From Sinorhizobium numidicum (GTDB lineage Bacteria > Pseudomonadota > Alphaproteobacteria > Rhizobiales > Rhizobiaceae), in assembly GCF_029892045.1 (NCBI RefSeq), contig NZ_CP120367.1, forward strand, positions 620,001 to 684,000: DNA of 64,000 nucleotides, read 5' to 3'. A program made the position numbers and the translations under genes. A model generated the notes under the pieces. The model was not told where the DNA came from and did no database searches. It saw only the letters and a program-made list of their open reading frames with translations. Below, piece by piece: positions 8,772-17,794 of the stretch; the first letter of the stretch is position 1, and each line of letters opens with the position of its first letter.

Positions 8772-9575
8772 TCAACCGACGAATGCCCGTTCGACGACAT
8801 AAGTGGCCGGCGCATTGTTGGCGCCTTCGACGAGACCGAAGGATTCAAGAACCGTCTTGCTGTCCTTCAGCATCTCCATCGAGCCGCAGATCATTGCGCG
8901 GTCCTGCGCCGGATCGAAGAGCGGCAGGCCGGTTTCGCAAAAGAAAGCTCCGCTGCGGATGAGATCGGTGATGCGGCCCATGCGGGGGAAGGCTTCGCGC
9001 GTCGTCGTCGTGTGGAGGCGCAGTTTCGAGGTTGCCTGTTCGCCAATCAGCGGATCGTGCTTCAATCCGTCCACCAGTTCGGTGATGTAAATGAGTTCGG
9101 CGACTTCGCGGCAGGTCTGGACGAGGATCACTTCTTCGAACTTCTCATAGGTTTCCGGATCGCGGATAAGACTCGCGAATGGCGCGACGCCGGTTCCCGT
9201 CGAAAAGAGGTAGAGCCGCTCGCCCGGCAGCAGGGCATCAAGCACCAGCGTGCCGGTCGGCTTTTTGCGCATCAGCACCGTGTTCCCGGGGGTGACCTTC
9301 TGTAGGTGTTCAGTGAGCGGGCCGCCCTGCACCTTGATCGAAAGAAATTCCATCTCTTCCTCCCAAGAGGGGCTAGCCACCGAATATGCGCGGAAGACCG
9401 GCTTTTCCGCGTTCGGCAAGCCGATCATCACGAACTCGCCGGAGCGGAAGCGGAAGCTGGCAGGCCGCGTGATTCGGAAATGGAACACCCGATCGGTGTA
9501 ATGCTTCACTGCCGTCACCGTCTGGGCAAAAACGTTTTCCGGGATTGGAAACTTCCGCATGTCAGTGTCCTGCAT
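8772..9575 (-). CDS. fpr: Ferredoxin--NADP(+) reductase
   Basis: A 267-residue FNR of the bacterial subclass II. The FAD-binding motif RAYSVAS is near residue 62, the NADP-binding GTGVAPFASL near 127, CGSMEML near 230, and the protein ends YVVERAFVG, the C-terminal form usual in alphaproteobacterial Fpr. It passes electrons between NADPH and ferredoxin or flavodoxin in oxidative-stress defence and Fe-S or oxygenase support. The start at 9575 has AGGAG only three bases upstream; the ATG five codons later is an alternative. It stands alone and looks intact. Confidence 0.93.
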   Translation of the reverse strand: MQDTDMRKFPIPENVFAQTVTAVKHYTDRVFHFRITRPASFRFRSGEFVMIGLPNAEKPVFRAYSVASPSWEEEMEFLSIKVQGGPLTEHLQKVTPGNTVLMRKKPTGTLVLDALLPGERLYLFSTGTGVAPFASLIRDPETYEKFEEVILVQTCREVAELIYITELVDGLKHDPLIGEQATSKLRLHTTTTREAFPRMGRITDLIRSGAFFCETGLPLFDPAQDRAMICGSMEMLKDSKTVLESFGLVEGANNAPATYVVERAFVG

Positions 9576-9610
9576 ATCTCCTGCGAGAATTGCGCCGCTC
9601 CGGACGACTA

Positions 9611-9770
9611 ATCAGTACCTGGTCGGCGGCGCGCTTGCTTTTGCTGCAGGTGCGGCGATAGGGGCCGCACTGCCGCACACAACGAACCAAAGACGAAGCA
9701 CTGGGTGAGGTTCAGATCATATGCGAAAAAAGAACGATGAAGCAATCGGGACTTCGCAGGACTTCGTCTA
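9611..9770 (+). pseudogene. DUF3618-like membrane protein fragment
   Basis: A hydrophobic stretch YLVGGALAFAAGAAIGAALP followed, after a one-base frame change, by DEALGEV. This combination is found at the end of DUF3618-type membrane proteins of rhizobia, where ALP is followed by T-x-x-E-DEALGE. Only the tail is left, with no start. Confidence 0.4.
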
Positions 9771-9929
9771 GAAAGCGACCGCCCTAGAAGCGCACGATGC
9801 TGCCAGGAAGCGGATGCGCGAATCGTATCGGGCATTCTCCGCACATATGCGACGAATTGCTCGCGTTCTATTGCCGGCGGTTCGCCACCGTGAGTGGAAA
9901 AACGCACTGTCAAGTCGCAGCGCTGGCGG

Positions 9930-10112
9930 CTAAGCCATTCCAGCCGGGTCGCCGATCGGTAGAAGTGCTGGATCAGTCGGGTTCTTCGTGTCCTCCGGCT
10001 TGCTCTTCGGCGGCTTGCCGGGTTTCTGCTGGTCTCGGTCCGGCATGTCGGAAGTCCCCCGCGGTTTTCGCGGAGCCTTGACAGGGGCAGGGATGGGATC
10101 TCTCTTCGGCAT
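9930..10112 (-). CDS. Small proline/lysine-rich protein ending DPALLPIGDPAGMA
   Basis: Sixty residues, starting MPKRDPIPAPVKAPRKP, low in complexity and hydrophilic, with the C-terminal signature DPALLPIGDPAGMA that I recall from short uncharacterised rhizobial proteins. AAGGAGAACACC stands directly before the ATG, a very good ribosome binding site, so expression is likely. No domain or membrane segment is visible and its function is unknown. Confidence 0.6.
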   Translation of the reverse strand: MPKRDPIPAPVKAPRKPRGTSDMPDRDQQKPGKPPKSKPEDTKNPTDPALLPIGDPAGMA

Positions 10113-10779
10113 GGTGTTCTCCTTATCCGTGAGAACAACGACCGCAAGAGATGATGGTTCCTGCATGAACAGCGACATCCCACCAAGGAATGCAGGCAGC
10201 GAGTATGTGGCTGAATAGCTCCGACGTCTTCCCCGCAAATTTGCCGAAGCGTCCTCCCCGTCGGCCGGCTCAGGATCCTGAGCGATATCGATCCCTCGGC
10301 CGAGGTGATGCGCTCGGTGCAGGCAGAAGCGTCAAGAAGATCAGGATCGGCATCATCTACATGTCGATGCTCGACAGGCCGACCGTCAGGAGAGCGAGGT
10401 CGCGCAGTTGCAAAGCGGAGGTGATCAGTAGCTAAGCGGTACTCGTTCTTCCTCAAGAGATCGCATAATGTCCCGCCCTGGAGGTCGCCCGGCCGGATTG
10501 CTTCTACCGGCTTTCCAGGTGGTGGGAACGGGAGGGGTGTAAGACCTTGGTCCTGGGCAGAGTGAGCGAACGTCCGACAGCGCTGAGAGAAAGGTCTGAA
10601 GTCGCTGGCCGCGGAAAACTGCGGATTGACGACCGGTTTGAGCCATGAACAAGGTATCCCGAAGATGACGCAACATACGGAGTTGCTGGGTTCTCGCCGC
10701 TTTCGCGCTGAGCTCGACATCCGCCCGCCATTGCTCGTCGACGTGTTTCGGTAGCCACTAGCGGGCGAATGGTGCGCCA
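10113..10779. other. Intergenic, no assignable gene
   Basis: Long open frames run on both strands here but they are arginine/serine-rich, lack ribosome binding sites and look like by-products of high GC. The promoter of the small gene to the left and that of the Gly/Asn-rich protein to the right must be inside. Confidence 0.3.
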
Positions 10780-11208
10780 ATGACGTTTCTTATGAAGATC
10801 ACGCGACGGAAATTCATGTCGGCACTGTGCACTGCGTCAATCAGCTTTGTCGCTGCTCAGACCGCGCTGGCCAAGAACGGCAACAGCGGGAACGGAAATG
10901 GCGGCGGAAACGGGAATGGCGGCGGAAACGGGAATGGCGGCGGAAACGGCAATGGTGGTGGAAACGGCAATGGGAGGGGAAGCGGCAATTCAAACGACAG
11001 CAATTCGAACAGCAATTCGACCGGGGCGAGCGGAAAAGGCACGACCGTCCGAGATAGCAGCTCGGACTTGAGAGTCCGCCACGCCAAAGGAATAAGCGAG
11101 CAGATCAAGGACGGCCGCTACATCATGAAGGACTCCCGTGGGCGTACGATTGTCAACCGACGCGCGACTCCGGACGATGAGAAACGGCTGCTTTCCCTCA
11201 GTGAATGA
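10780..11208 (+). CDS. Exported Gly/Asn-rich repeat protein
   Basis: A 142-residue protein. The N-terminus has a Tat-like motif TRRKFMS followed by a hydrophobic stretch and an AxA-type cleavage site (ALA-K, about residue 31). The mature part begins with a low-complexity N/G repeat (GGGNGN units, residues 37-68), then a Ser/Asn linker and a charged C-terminal segment. No enzyme domain is seen; a cell-surface or matrix role is guessed. The ATG at 10792 (MKITRRK) is an alternative start. It sits convergent to the response regulator gene. Confidence 0.65.
   Translation: MTFLMKITRRKFMSALCTASISFVAAQTALAKNGNSGNGNGGGNGNGGGNGNGGGNGNGGGNGNGRGSGNSNDSNSNSNSTGASGKGTTVRDSSSDLRVRHAKGISEQIKDGRYIMKDSRGRTIVNRRATPDDEKRLLSLSE
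10900..10971 (+). repeat. Four 18-bp coding repeats
   Basis: Units of the form GGCGGCGGAAACGGGAAT, nearly identical and in frame, encode Gly-Gly-Gly-Asn-Gly-Asn. Such arrays change copy number by slippage without breaking the frame. Confidence 0.8.
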
Positions 11209-11851
11209 GCGGGCGGTCAAGCGCGTCCCGCAGCACCATCGCAGCCTCGGTTCGATTGGCGACGTCGAGCTTTGCCATTATCTGCGTCATGTGGTGCTTA
11301 ACGGTCTTCTCGTGCAGGTTGAGCTTTCGTGCGATCTGCTTGTTGCTCATGCCTGACGCCACAAGATTGAGAACCTCCCGCTCTCGTGTGGTCAAATCCC
11401 GGATCAAGTCGAGCTTGCTTGCCGAGGCCGGGGCACGGCTGGACAGTAGCTTGGCCGAGAGTGTCGGAGCCACGTAGCTCTCGCCCAATGCCACGGTCCG
11501 AATGACATCCGCCAGAGCTCTCGATCCGATCCCCTTAAGGACATAGCCTTTGGCACCGCCCTGCAAAGCTGCCGTGACGTCATCGCCAGCCTCTGAAACG
11601 GTGAGCATGACGATCTTTTGTGACGGCACCATTTCAAGGATAAGCGGAACCGCGCCCATTCCGCCGCCGGGCATCGAAATATCGAGCAGCATAACGTCAG
11701 GGCCCAGGTTCTTGGCAATTTTCAGCGCGTCGTCGCGTGAGCTCCCTTCGGCTATGATTTCAAAGCCGTCGATCTCTGACAGGCTTCTTGTCACGCCCTC
11801 TCTGAACAGAGGGTGATCGTCGATCACCGCAACGCGTATCGCAGCCGTCAT
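11198..11851 (-). CDS. LuxR/NarL-family response regulator
   Basis: 217 residues. The receiver domain is at 5-120, with acidic pair Asp11-Asp12 and phosphoacceptor Asp57 in LLDISMP, and Lys near 105. The LuxR HTH is at about 148-210 (LTTREREVLNLVASGMSNKQ). The start codon overlaps the kinase stop (ATGA), so the two are translated together. It is probably activated by the kinase upstream; its targets may include the Gly/Asn-rich secreted protein genes that flank the pair. Confidence 0.9.
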   Translation of the reverse strand: MTAAIRVAVIDDHPLFREGVTRSLSEIDGFEIIAEGSSRDDALKIAKNLGPDVMLLDISMPGGGMGAVPLILEMVPSQKIVMLTVSEAGDDVTAALQGGAKGYVLKGIGSRALADVIRTVALGESYVAPTLSAKLLSSRAPASASKLDLIRDLTTREREVLNLVASGMSNKQIARKLNLHEKTVKHHMTQIMAKLDVANRTEAAMVLRDALDRPLIH

Positions 11852-13293
11852 ACTTGCCCAATCTCCTCGATGCCAAGCGATATCCGAACAACCGTGCCGG
11901 GTGCAGCGGCGTTCAGTTCAAATGTTCCCGCTAGACTTTCTATCCGTTCTCTCAGGCCGGCAAGCCCAAGGCTCGTGGGACTTACCTGGTTCGGATTGAA
12001 GCCAGGCCCGCCATCCGCCACCTCGATTCGCACTCTGTCGCCGTCGATGCTCTGCACGACACGCTGCCCAACACCGCCCCCGTGTCGGTAAGCATTGTTA
12101 AGCGCCTCTTGCACAAAGCGGTATATGCAAATCTTCGCCGATGAAGAAAGGTGATCGGGTGGGTGGGATAACGACAAATCCACAGCCGATCGCGTCCTTT
12201 GCTTGTGCGCCTGAACGCAGCGCTCGAGTATCTCAGATAAGCTGGCAGTTTCGATCTGCGGCAGGACCAGACCGCTGCATATGGTTCTGATCTCATGCAT
12301 AGCCTCGTCGAGACTTGCCCTGATAGCGGTAATCTCGCGTTTGCGTTTTTCTGTCGAACTCGAGGCATTCCACAGCGCATCGCTGTCCAACCTCAACGAG
12401 GCAAACGCTAGGAGCTGTGCTGGGCCATCATGCAAATCCGCACCGATGCGCCGCAGCATCTTTTCATTGAGAGTCGTTGCCCGTTCTGATGCTTGCTGCA
12501 AGCGTGTACGCAGGGTCTCGTTCTGCGACAGCAGGGAAGACAGTTCCTCGACGCGCTGCTCGAGCGCGAGGCGCTGCTTCTCGATGGTTCTGCTGCCCCG
12601 CATGACGATCGCCGAGAGCACAACGAAGAAGGCGAACGTAAACGTCGCAACAGCCAGCCAAGTCAGAATTCCCGCCCGGCGCAAGCTAAGCTGGAAGTCA
12701 TGGCCAATTTCATGGAACTCCGAAACGGCCACGACCTGTCCCGACCACGGCTGCAGCACGGGGTTGTAGATTTTGAGGAGCGGCTGCTTGCTAGCCGAAC
12801 GGCCGGTCTCATCTTGAAGGTCGTCATGCGGCGTTAACTGGGCCACCATTTTACCATCAAACGCCATTCTCAGCTCGCGACTGAGCTCAAACTTCCTTCC
12901 GGCCATGTTCCTTTCGTTCGAGTAGAGAACAGTGCCGTCTGCACGCCAGAGGCGGAATGCCAGCAACCGGGTACCGAGCGCGCCCTGTCCAAGCGTTTCA
13001 TCGAGCGCGCGCGCGACTGTATCGTCAAGAACTTCGGTCGTCTGCATGTCAGGCAGGAGTGGCGCGATCACGCTGTCCACATATAGCGCAGTCGTCGCTG
13101 CCGAGTTTCGGGTGACGGCCTCCTCTATGAGGCTGGTGACGAATGCGCCGACCACCAGCATCGCCGACGTCGCGACGATGCCACCGGCCAGCAGGAACTG
13201 CCTCGCTAACGGGAGCGCGTTCCATCGTAGAATAAGGTCTTTGGCGCGCACGACAAATCTCGGGATCGTCCGCTCGACTTGCTGGCGGCACAT
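11848..13293 (-). CDS. Membrane sensor histidine kinase (DegS/NarX type)
   Basis: 481 residues. A transmembrane segment is at about 34-56, an extracytoplasmic sensor region at 57-208, a second membrane segment at 209-231, a coiled coil at 235-275, and a HisKA_3 dimerisation box ADLHDGPAQLLAF with His288. The C-terminal HATPase_c has the N-box NNAYRHGGG and the G-box ADGGPGFNP. The periplasmic domain may sense a small ligand or envelope state; no family is recognised. It is translationally coupled to the response regulator. Confidence 0.9.
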   Translation of the reverse strand: MCRQQVERTIPRFVVRAKDLILRWNALPLARQFLLAGGIVATSAMLVVGAFVTSLIEEAVTRNSAATTALYVDSVIAPLLPDMQTTEVLDDTVARALDETLGQGALGTRLLAFRLWRADGTVLYSNERNMAGRKFELSRELRMAFDGKMVAQLTPHDDLQDETGRSASKQPLLKIYNPVLQPWSGQVVAVSEFHEIGHDFQLSLRRAGILTWLAVATFTFAFFVVLSAIVMRGSRTIEKQRLALEQRVEELSSLLSQNETLRTRLQQASERATTLNEKMLRRIGADLHDGPAQLLAFASLRLDSDALWNASSSTEKRKREITAIRASLDEAMHEIRTICSGLVLPQIETASLSEILERCVQAHKQRTRSAVDLSLSHPPDHLSSSAKICIYRFVQEALNNAYRHGGGVGQRVVQSIDGDRVRIEVADGGPGFNPNQVSPTSLGLAGLRERIESLAGTFELNAAAPGTVVRISLGIEEIGQV

Positions 13294-13392
13294 CGGTTGG
13301 GTTGAAGCCGTAAACTACCGCCTCCGGTAGACGGGTCAATGGCGCGTCGTTCTTTGCGGCGGTCGATCGGACGTTTTTTGGCCGGTCGGTCA

Positions 13393-13402
13393 GACCTAGG
13401 TC
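13393..13402. promoter_or_regulatory. 10-bp palindrome between divergent genes
   Basis: GACCTAGGTC is a perfect palindrome midway between the kinase start (13293, leftward) and the secreted protein start (13518, rightward). It is placed where an operator for either gene could be. Function is inferred only from position. Confidence 0.3.
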
Positions 13403-13517
13403 CTACGCAGTGACGCAATAGTCTTATGGCTGTGGTGCCTTGGCGTGGCGCAAGCTACCGTTGCATTGGTTCAGAAGTGTCAACGCCCAAGGGCGAATAT
13501 TCCAAAGAGGGCCGCCC

Positions 13518-14207
13518 ATGGCTATTTCCAAAACATTCGGACGGAGTGTCGTCGCACTGGCCATAGCCATTGCCCCGGTGGCAAGCGTCACGGTCGGTGC
13601 TTCAGGGATGGCTTTTGCCAAAAGCGGTAGCGGCGGCGGCAATTCCGGCGGCAGTGGTAAAAGCGGCAACGGAGGAGGCCACCGCAACGCGCATTCCGCC
13701 ACTGGTATGCAGGACAAGGCCCGGGCAAGCAAGAGCGATCGCGGTGCCGGCGACATCCTGAAGTCGCTCTTCACGCGTGGCACCAAGGCCAACAAGACTA
13801 TCAAGGCAGGGAAGGTCGCCAAAACCGCAAACGTCGCCGCGACCAGGCCAAAGAGCCTCAACGCCGACTACGCCGGGCTGAATTCGCTGAACAGGAATTA
13901 TCACGCCTATATCAACTCCAACGACCGGCGCATGGCGGCAATCTCTGCCTATGCGATGGCATACGCGCAGTTCGAAGCCGCGAACGGCCCTGGGGCCATT
14001 CCGACCGATCCAGCCTTAAGCGACGAAGCGCTCCGTGGAGCACTTACAAGTTTCACAAAAGAAGGCGTTGTGACCGACGACGCACTTGCTGAGGCAAAGG
14101 AGATACTTGGCGTCGGATCAGCAGCCGGCAAGATCGACCAGATACGCGAGACGCTTCCGAAGACATCGTCTGAAACTACGGATTCCGAACTGGAGATCGC
14201 GAACTGA
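13518..14207 (+). CDS. Exported Gly/Ser-rich protein
   Basis: 229 residues from the ATG at 13518, preceded by AAAGAGG. A signal peptide of about 36 residues ends AFA-K, followed by a Gly/Ser/Asn-rich segment (GSGGGNSGGSGKSGNGGG) much like that of the protein at 10780. The C-terminal 130 residues are helical and contain SLNRNYHAYINSNDRRMAAI. I do not know a named family. Its place on the other side of the two-component system from a similar secreted protein suggests common regulation. Confidence 0.6.
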   Translation: MAISKTFGRSVVALAIAIAPVASVTVGASGMAFAKSGSGGGNSGGSGKSGNGGGHRNAHSATGMQDKARASKSDRGAGDILKSLFTRGTKANKTIKAGKVAKTANVAATRPKSLNADYAGLNSLNRNYHAYINSNDRRMAAISAYAMAYAQFEAANGPGAIPTDPALSDEALRGALTSFTKEGVVTDDALAEAKEILGVGSAAGKIDQIRETLPKTSSETTDSELEIAN

Positions 14208-14215
14208 ATCTTAGC

Positions 14216-15055
14216 GTGGACGGTATCGACAGCGGTCGGCAACCCTCCAGAAATCCGAATAGGACAGCGCGATCCATGAAGTTGGAGAAACTTGACAATG
14301 CAATCGGCGGTGCAATACGCGCGATGCAGCACGGACGGATCGGTTTTTCTCTGCAACAGATCAACGCCGTCGACGATTCAAGCAAGATCCTCTACTCGGA
14401 GTGCCTGGGAAGGCTCGTGGAGCCTGACGGCATGGTCAGAACCAGCGGAGAGTTTTTGGCGATCCCGGAAGAATCGGGGATTGCTCCAGCCTTCGACCGA
14501 TACCTCCTCGGCCTCGCATTTGACTGGCTGGCTCGTCATCCGTCGGCTGTGCTGGGCTGCAACATATCGGCTGAGAATGTCGCCGACGAACAAGCCTGCA
14601 CGGTTTTATACGACCTACTTTCGAGCCACAGCGCAGTGGCCACGCGCATGATTCTCGAAGTTAGGGAAAATCTGCCGCGGACAATGCTTTCGGTCGCCGT
14701 GGACTTGCTTCAGAGCGCTCGCGTCCTGGGCTATAGAATTGCGTTAGATGAGTTCGGAACCGGCTACTCAACCGCCGACTCGCTCATGTTCATCCCCGTC
14801 GACATTGTGAAAATCGACGCATCTTTCGCGCAACACCGTCGGGGTGAGGCCGCGCCAATACTCTGTCATATGGTCGGTCTTGCGTCCTGCGCCGCGTCGA
14901 CCGTAGTGGTCGAAGGTATCGAAACATACGGGCAGCTCGAAGCAGCAAAGACCGCCGGAGCAACACATGTGCAGGGATTTCTCCTATCGGAGCCAACTCT
15001 GCCGCCCATCTATTCTCGGGCGTCGAATGCATTAGCGCGAAGCGAGACTCCTTAA
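14216..15055 (+). CDS. EAL-domain protein, probably divergent c-di-GMP phosphodiesterase
   Basis: The EAL domain fills the protein. The signature reads YSECLGRL instead of E-A/V-L-L-R; the Glu is kept. Later blocks are LEVREN, LDEFGTGYST (second Asp replaced by Glu), VKIDASF, VVEGIETYGQ and GFLLSEP. Most metal and substrate residues are present, but the double change at the EAL motif and the DDFG loop makes activity uncertain; it could bind c-di-GMP without hydrolysing it. The ATG at 14276 (MKLEKLDN) is a likely start, giving 259 residues. It begins eight bases after the secreted protein gene, so the two are probably co-transcribed. Confidence 0.75.
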   Translation: MDGIDSGRQPSRNPNRTARSMKLEKLDNAIGGAIRAMQHGRIGFSLQQINAVDDSSKILYSECLGRLVEPDGMVRTSGEFLAIPEESGIAPAFDRYLLGLAFDWLARHPSAVLGCNISAENVADEQACTVLYDLLSSHSAVATRMILEVRENLPRTMLSVAVDLLQSARVLGYRIALDEFGTGYSTADSLMFIPVDIVKIDASFAQHRRGEAAPILCHMVGLASCAASTVVVEGIETYGQLEAAKTAGATHVQGFLLSEPTLPPIYSRASNALARSETP

Positions 15056-15414
15056 GTGGCGGTAAATCGTATTCGAATGGCTTGTTCCGCCATCGGCCGA
15101 CCAGCCGTGTATCGCCCGAAAACGCCTCTGGAATCACGGCTGGCGACAGGCCTCGTTGCAAACGGCGAATATGAACTGTCGTGTCCGCAAGCGCATTTCC
15201 GCCCATGGATGACTTCCCTCGTCGAAATGCAGGGCCGCTATGCCTTCTGCAACGCTTAGCATTTCTTGTGCTATTCGAGAATATTGTTCCCAGAACCACA
15301 TATTTCGCGTCTACGCAGGATTGTAGATCGCGATCACTTAGGTGATGGCGAGACCGCCTAAGAACCTTGGCTCCGTTCGCCTGAATGCGAACGGAGCCAG
15401 AGCATCGGCGATGA
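15056..15414. other. Intergenic between convergent genes
   Basis: The EAL gene and the SDR gene converge here. Apart from the hairpin at 15369-15398 there is no recognisable feature. Confidence 0.4.
15369..15398 (-). terminator. Terminator hairpin after SDR gene
   Basis: GGCTCCGTTCGC and GCGAACGGAGCC form a perfect 12-bp stem with a 6-base loop, 17 bases beyond the SDR stop codon. No long U run follows, so termination may be partial or bidirectional. Confidence 0.6.
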
Positions 15415-16263
15415 TTAACTGACTACCTCGCCCTTCGGGAAATCCGTGGAGAGCGCAAGTTCGCGCCATTCGGCAAGCTCCCTGGCGACACTGGCATTTT
15501 GCTCCTCGATGACGGCCACCGTATCGCTTCCGAAAGGCATGCGGAGCGGCGGGTTAGCCGAGTTGACCAGAGTGACAATTCCAGCGGCTAGCTTTGCCGG
15601 ATTTCCGGGCTGAGCGTGGTTCGCATCGGCTGCAATATCGCGCATGTTGCCGGCCGGCGTGCCGATATATTCGGGGATTGCCGCCGCACTGACCGACAGC
15701 GAGTTGTCGGCCAGAAAATCGGTGCGGAAGAAGCCCGGCTCGACGATCGTGACCTTGATGCCGAATGGCTTGAGTTCCGCCGCAAGCGACTCCGAGAGCC
15801 CTTCGACAGCGAATTTCGTCGAACCGTAAACGCCCCAGCCGGGATAGCCGAAATATCCGCCGACAGACGAGAAATTCAGGATGTGGCCCGAACGCTGGCG
15901 GCGCATATATGGCAGCATCGCGCGCGTCACCTTCAGCAGCCCGAAGACGTTGGTGGCATAAAGCTTCTCAATCTCCTCTGCCGTCGCTTCTTCGACCGCA
16001 CCCAGCAATCCATAACCGGCGTTGTTGACGAGGATGTCTACGCGGCCGAAGCGTTCGACCGCCTTTGCGGCTGCTTCCTTCGCTTGGGCTTCGTTCGTGA
16101 CGTCGAGTGCGACGGCGAGAAGATTGGGGTTGTCGCCAAATTGCTCGACGACGGTGCTCGAATTGCGGGCGGTAGCGACCACGGCGTCGCCGGCTGCGAG
16201 TGCTTCCTTGGTCATCAGCGCGCCGAAGCCACGGGATGCACCAGTGATGAACCAGACCTTCAT
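15415..16263 (-). CDS. Short-chain dehydrogenase/reductase
   Basis: 282 residues, classical SDR. The coenzyme motif TGASRGFG is near residue 7, the structural NNAGYG near 81, and catalytic Ser/Tyr/Lys lie in FSSVGGYF and YGSTK. The substrate cannot be told; the length and the ending fit SDRs often labelled oxidoreductase in rhizobia. The gene is divergent from the LysR gene at 16412 with 148 bp between them, so LysR control is likely. Confidence 0.88.
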   Translation of the reverse strand: MKVWFITGASRGFGALMTKEALAAGDAVVATARNSSTVVEQFGDNPNLLAVALDVTNEAQAKEAAAKAVERFGRVDILVNNAGYGLLGAVEEATAEEIEKLYATNVFGLLKVTRAMLPYMRRQRSGHILNFSSVGGYFGYPGWGVYGSTKFAVEGLSESLAAELKPFGIKVTIVEPGFFRTDFLADNSLSVSAAAIPEYIGTPAGNMRDIAADANHAQPGNPAKLAAGIVTLVNSANPPLRMPFGSDTVAVIEEQNASVARELAEWRELALSTDFPKGEVVS

Positions 16264-16411
16264 GACACGTTCCTTAAGAGTCGATTCGGCCTTTCAAAGC
16301 CGATGTGGTTGTTCGCGTCCGCATCTCTGTGCTGACGGGCTGAATTTGACCCAAATCCTTCTGATGCATAAGATTTGTTATTTTCGAAACTATGATGAGT
16401 GATACTCAGTA

Positions 16412-17302
16412 ATGCGCGCATCCGAGCTCTCCGAACTTGCAGCCTTTGCGGCCGTCGCCCGTCACAAGAGCTTTCGAAAGGCGGGCGAGGAGAGGGGCGT
16501 CACAGCTTCGGCAATAAGCCACGCGATCCTCAATCTCGAGAACCGGATCGGTGTTCGGCTCTTGAACCGCACGACGCGCAGTGTCTCGCTGACGGAAGCA
16601 GGCGACCTCTTGCAGTCGTATCTCGATCCCGCTTTCGGCGAGATCACATCCGCGCTCGATGCGCTGAACAGATTTCGCGACACGCCCTTTGGCCGGGTCA
16701 GGATCAATGTGCCGAACTCGATCGCGCCCTTTGTGATCGGTCACATCATCGGCCCATTGCTCGAGAAGAATCCCAACCTGGAGCTTGAAATCAGCGCCAC
16801 CGATCGGTTGGTTGATATCGTCAAAGAGGGTTTCGATGCCGGAATAAGGTTTGGCGAGCGGGTGAGCGAGGGGATGATTGCACTCCGCATCAAGCCCCGG
16901 CTGCGCCTCGTCGTCGTCGGCTCGCCCGCCTATCTCGAGCGGCGGCCGAAGCCGATCACACCGCACGACCTCAAATGGCATCTCTGTATTCAGAACATGT
17001 TCCCCTCCGGGGCCAGGTATGCCTGGGATTTCGAGAAGGGCGGGCAGTCGGTGACGTTTCAGCCCACCGGGCCGCTGTCGCTTGACGATCACGAGTTGAT
17101 GGTCGAGGCCGCGCTCAGCGGTGTGGCGCTTGCCTATGTCTGGGAAAACCGTGTTCAAAAGCACATTGCAAATGGTGAGCTCGTGCAAGTGCTGGGCGAC
17201 TGGTGTCAGCCGGAGCAGCCGCTTTACCTCTATTACCCCAGTCGCCGCCATTTATCTGCGGGTTTCCGTGCTTTGATCGATGCGATGAAGGGGAAAGCGT
17301 GA
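16412..17302 (+). CDS. LysR-family transcriptional regulator
   Basis: 296 residues, the normal length. The N-terminal HTH covers about 5-65 (FRKAGEERGVTASAISHAI), followed by a linker helix (RLLNRTTRSVSLTEAG) and a periplasmic-binding-type effector domain. It is divergent from the SDR gene, the classical layout for a LysR regulator and its target. The AT-rich spacer 16360-16400 should contain the operator. Confidence 0.9.
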   Translation: MRASELSELAAFAAVARHKSFRKAGEERGVTASAISHAILNLENRIGVRLLNRTTRSVSLTEAGDLLQSYLDPAFGEITSALDALNRFRDTPFGRVRINVPNSIAPFVIGHIIGPLLEKNPNLELEISATDRLVDIVKEGFDAGIRFGERVSEGMIALRIKPRLRLVVVGSPAYLERRPKPITPHDLKWHLCIQNMFPSGARYAWDFEKGGQSVTFQPTGPLSLDDHELMVEAALSGVALAYVWENRVQKHIANGELVQVLGDWCQPEQPLYLYYPSRRHLSAGFRALIDAMKGKA

Positions 17303-17519
17303 ATCAATCGCCGCAGTGCTTGCTGCGTCTTACCTTATCGACCGCCGGCGCTTGAGGTCGCCGTGCTCGGTCGTGTGTAGTGGGCCGACAGCCGACATGG
17401 ACAAAGGCGGCCGCGAACTTCCGCAGTTGGCGAGAAGGTGCGGTCGCGAACTGCTGTTGACTGGCCTAATAGGCCAATCACCGCAGCATGATCGAAGCTA
17501 GGGTGCGTTGAGGTATACG
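17303..17519. other. Intergenic, nothing recognised
   Basis: No plausible coding frame follows the LysR gene here; the right-hand side merges into the ABC-ATPase remnant. Confidence 0.3.
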
Positions 17520-17792
17520 CTACTGAGCCAAGAGGGGAGTGCCTATACGCGGTGCTCCGCGCGTTAGGGCTGGCGAAGATCTGCCGGGCGGCCCGAGCTC
17601 GTTGACGGCCTTCATGTATGAGACAACTCGGCTGGCGAAACACGTTGCATGGGTCACCATCAAGGGCGTCATGTCGTCCGCGGCAAGTTCTCGGGACTAA
17701 GCGAACACCTCGGCAACCAATTCGGGGTCAAGTGCGGAGATGATCTGGCCCTTGGCGCCCTATTAGGCGTTAAGAGCTTCACCACCGGAAAG
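17520..17792 (-). pseudogene. Polar amino-acid ABC transporter ATPase (GlnQ-type), decayed fragment
   Basis: One minus-strand frame, interrupted by three stop codons, still shows the landmarks of a GlnQ/HisP ATPase in order: the signature LSGGE, then SALDPELVAEV (D-loop), then DDMTPLMVTHAT (switch His), then a degenerate tail ELGPP. The Walker A half is missing. It is a dead 3' fragment abutting the spermidine-synthase-like gene. Confidence 0.55.
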
Positions 17793-17794
17793 GA

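Noticed and set aside
9608..10780. A 390-codon open frame on the minus strand.
   Set aside because: Extremely Arg/Ser/Pro-rich, no ribosome site, and it runs across a well-supported small gene; this is typical of a GC-driven false frame.
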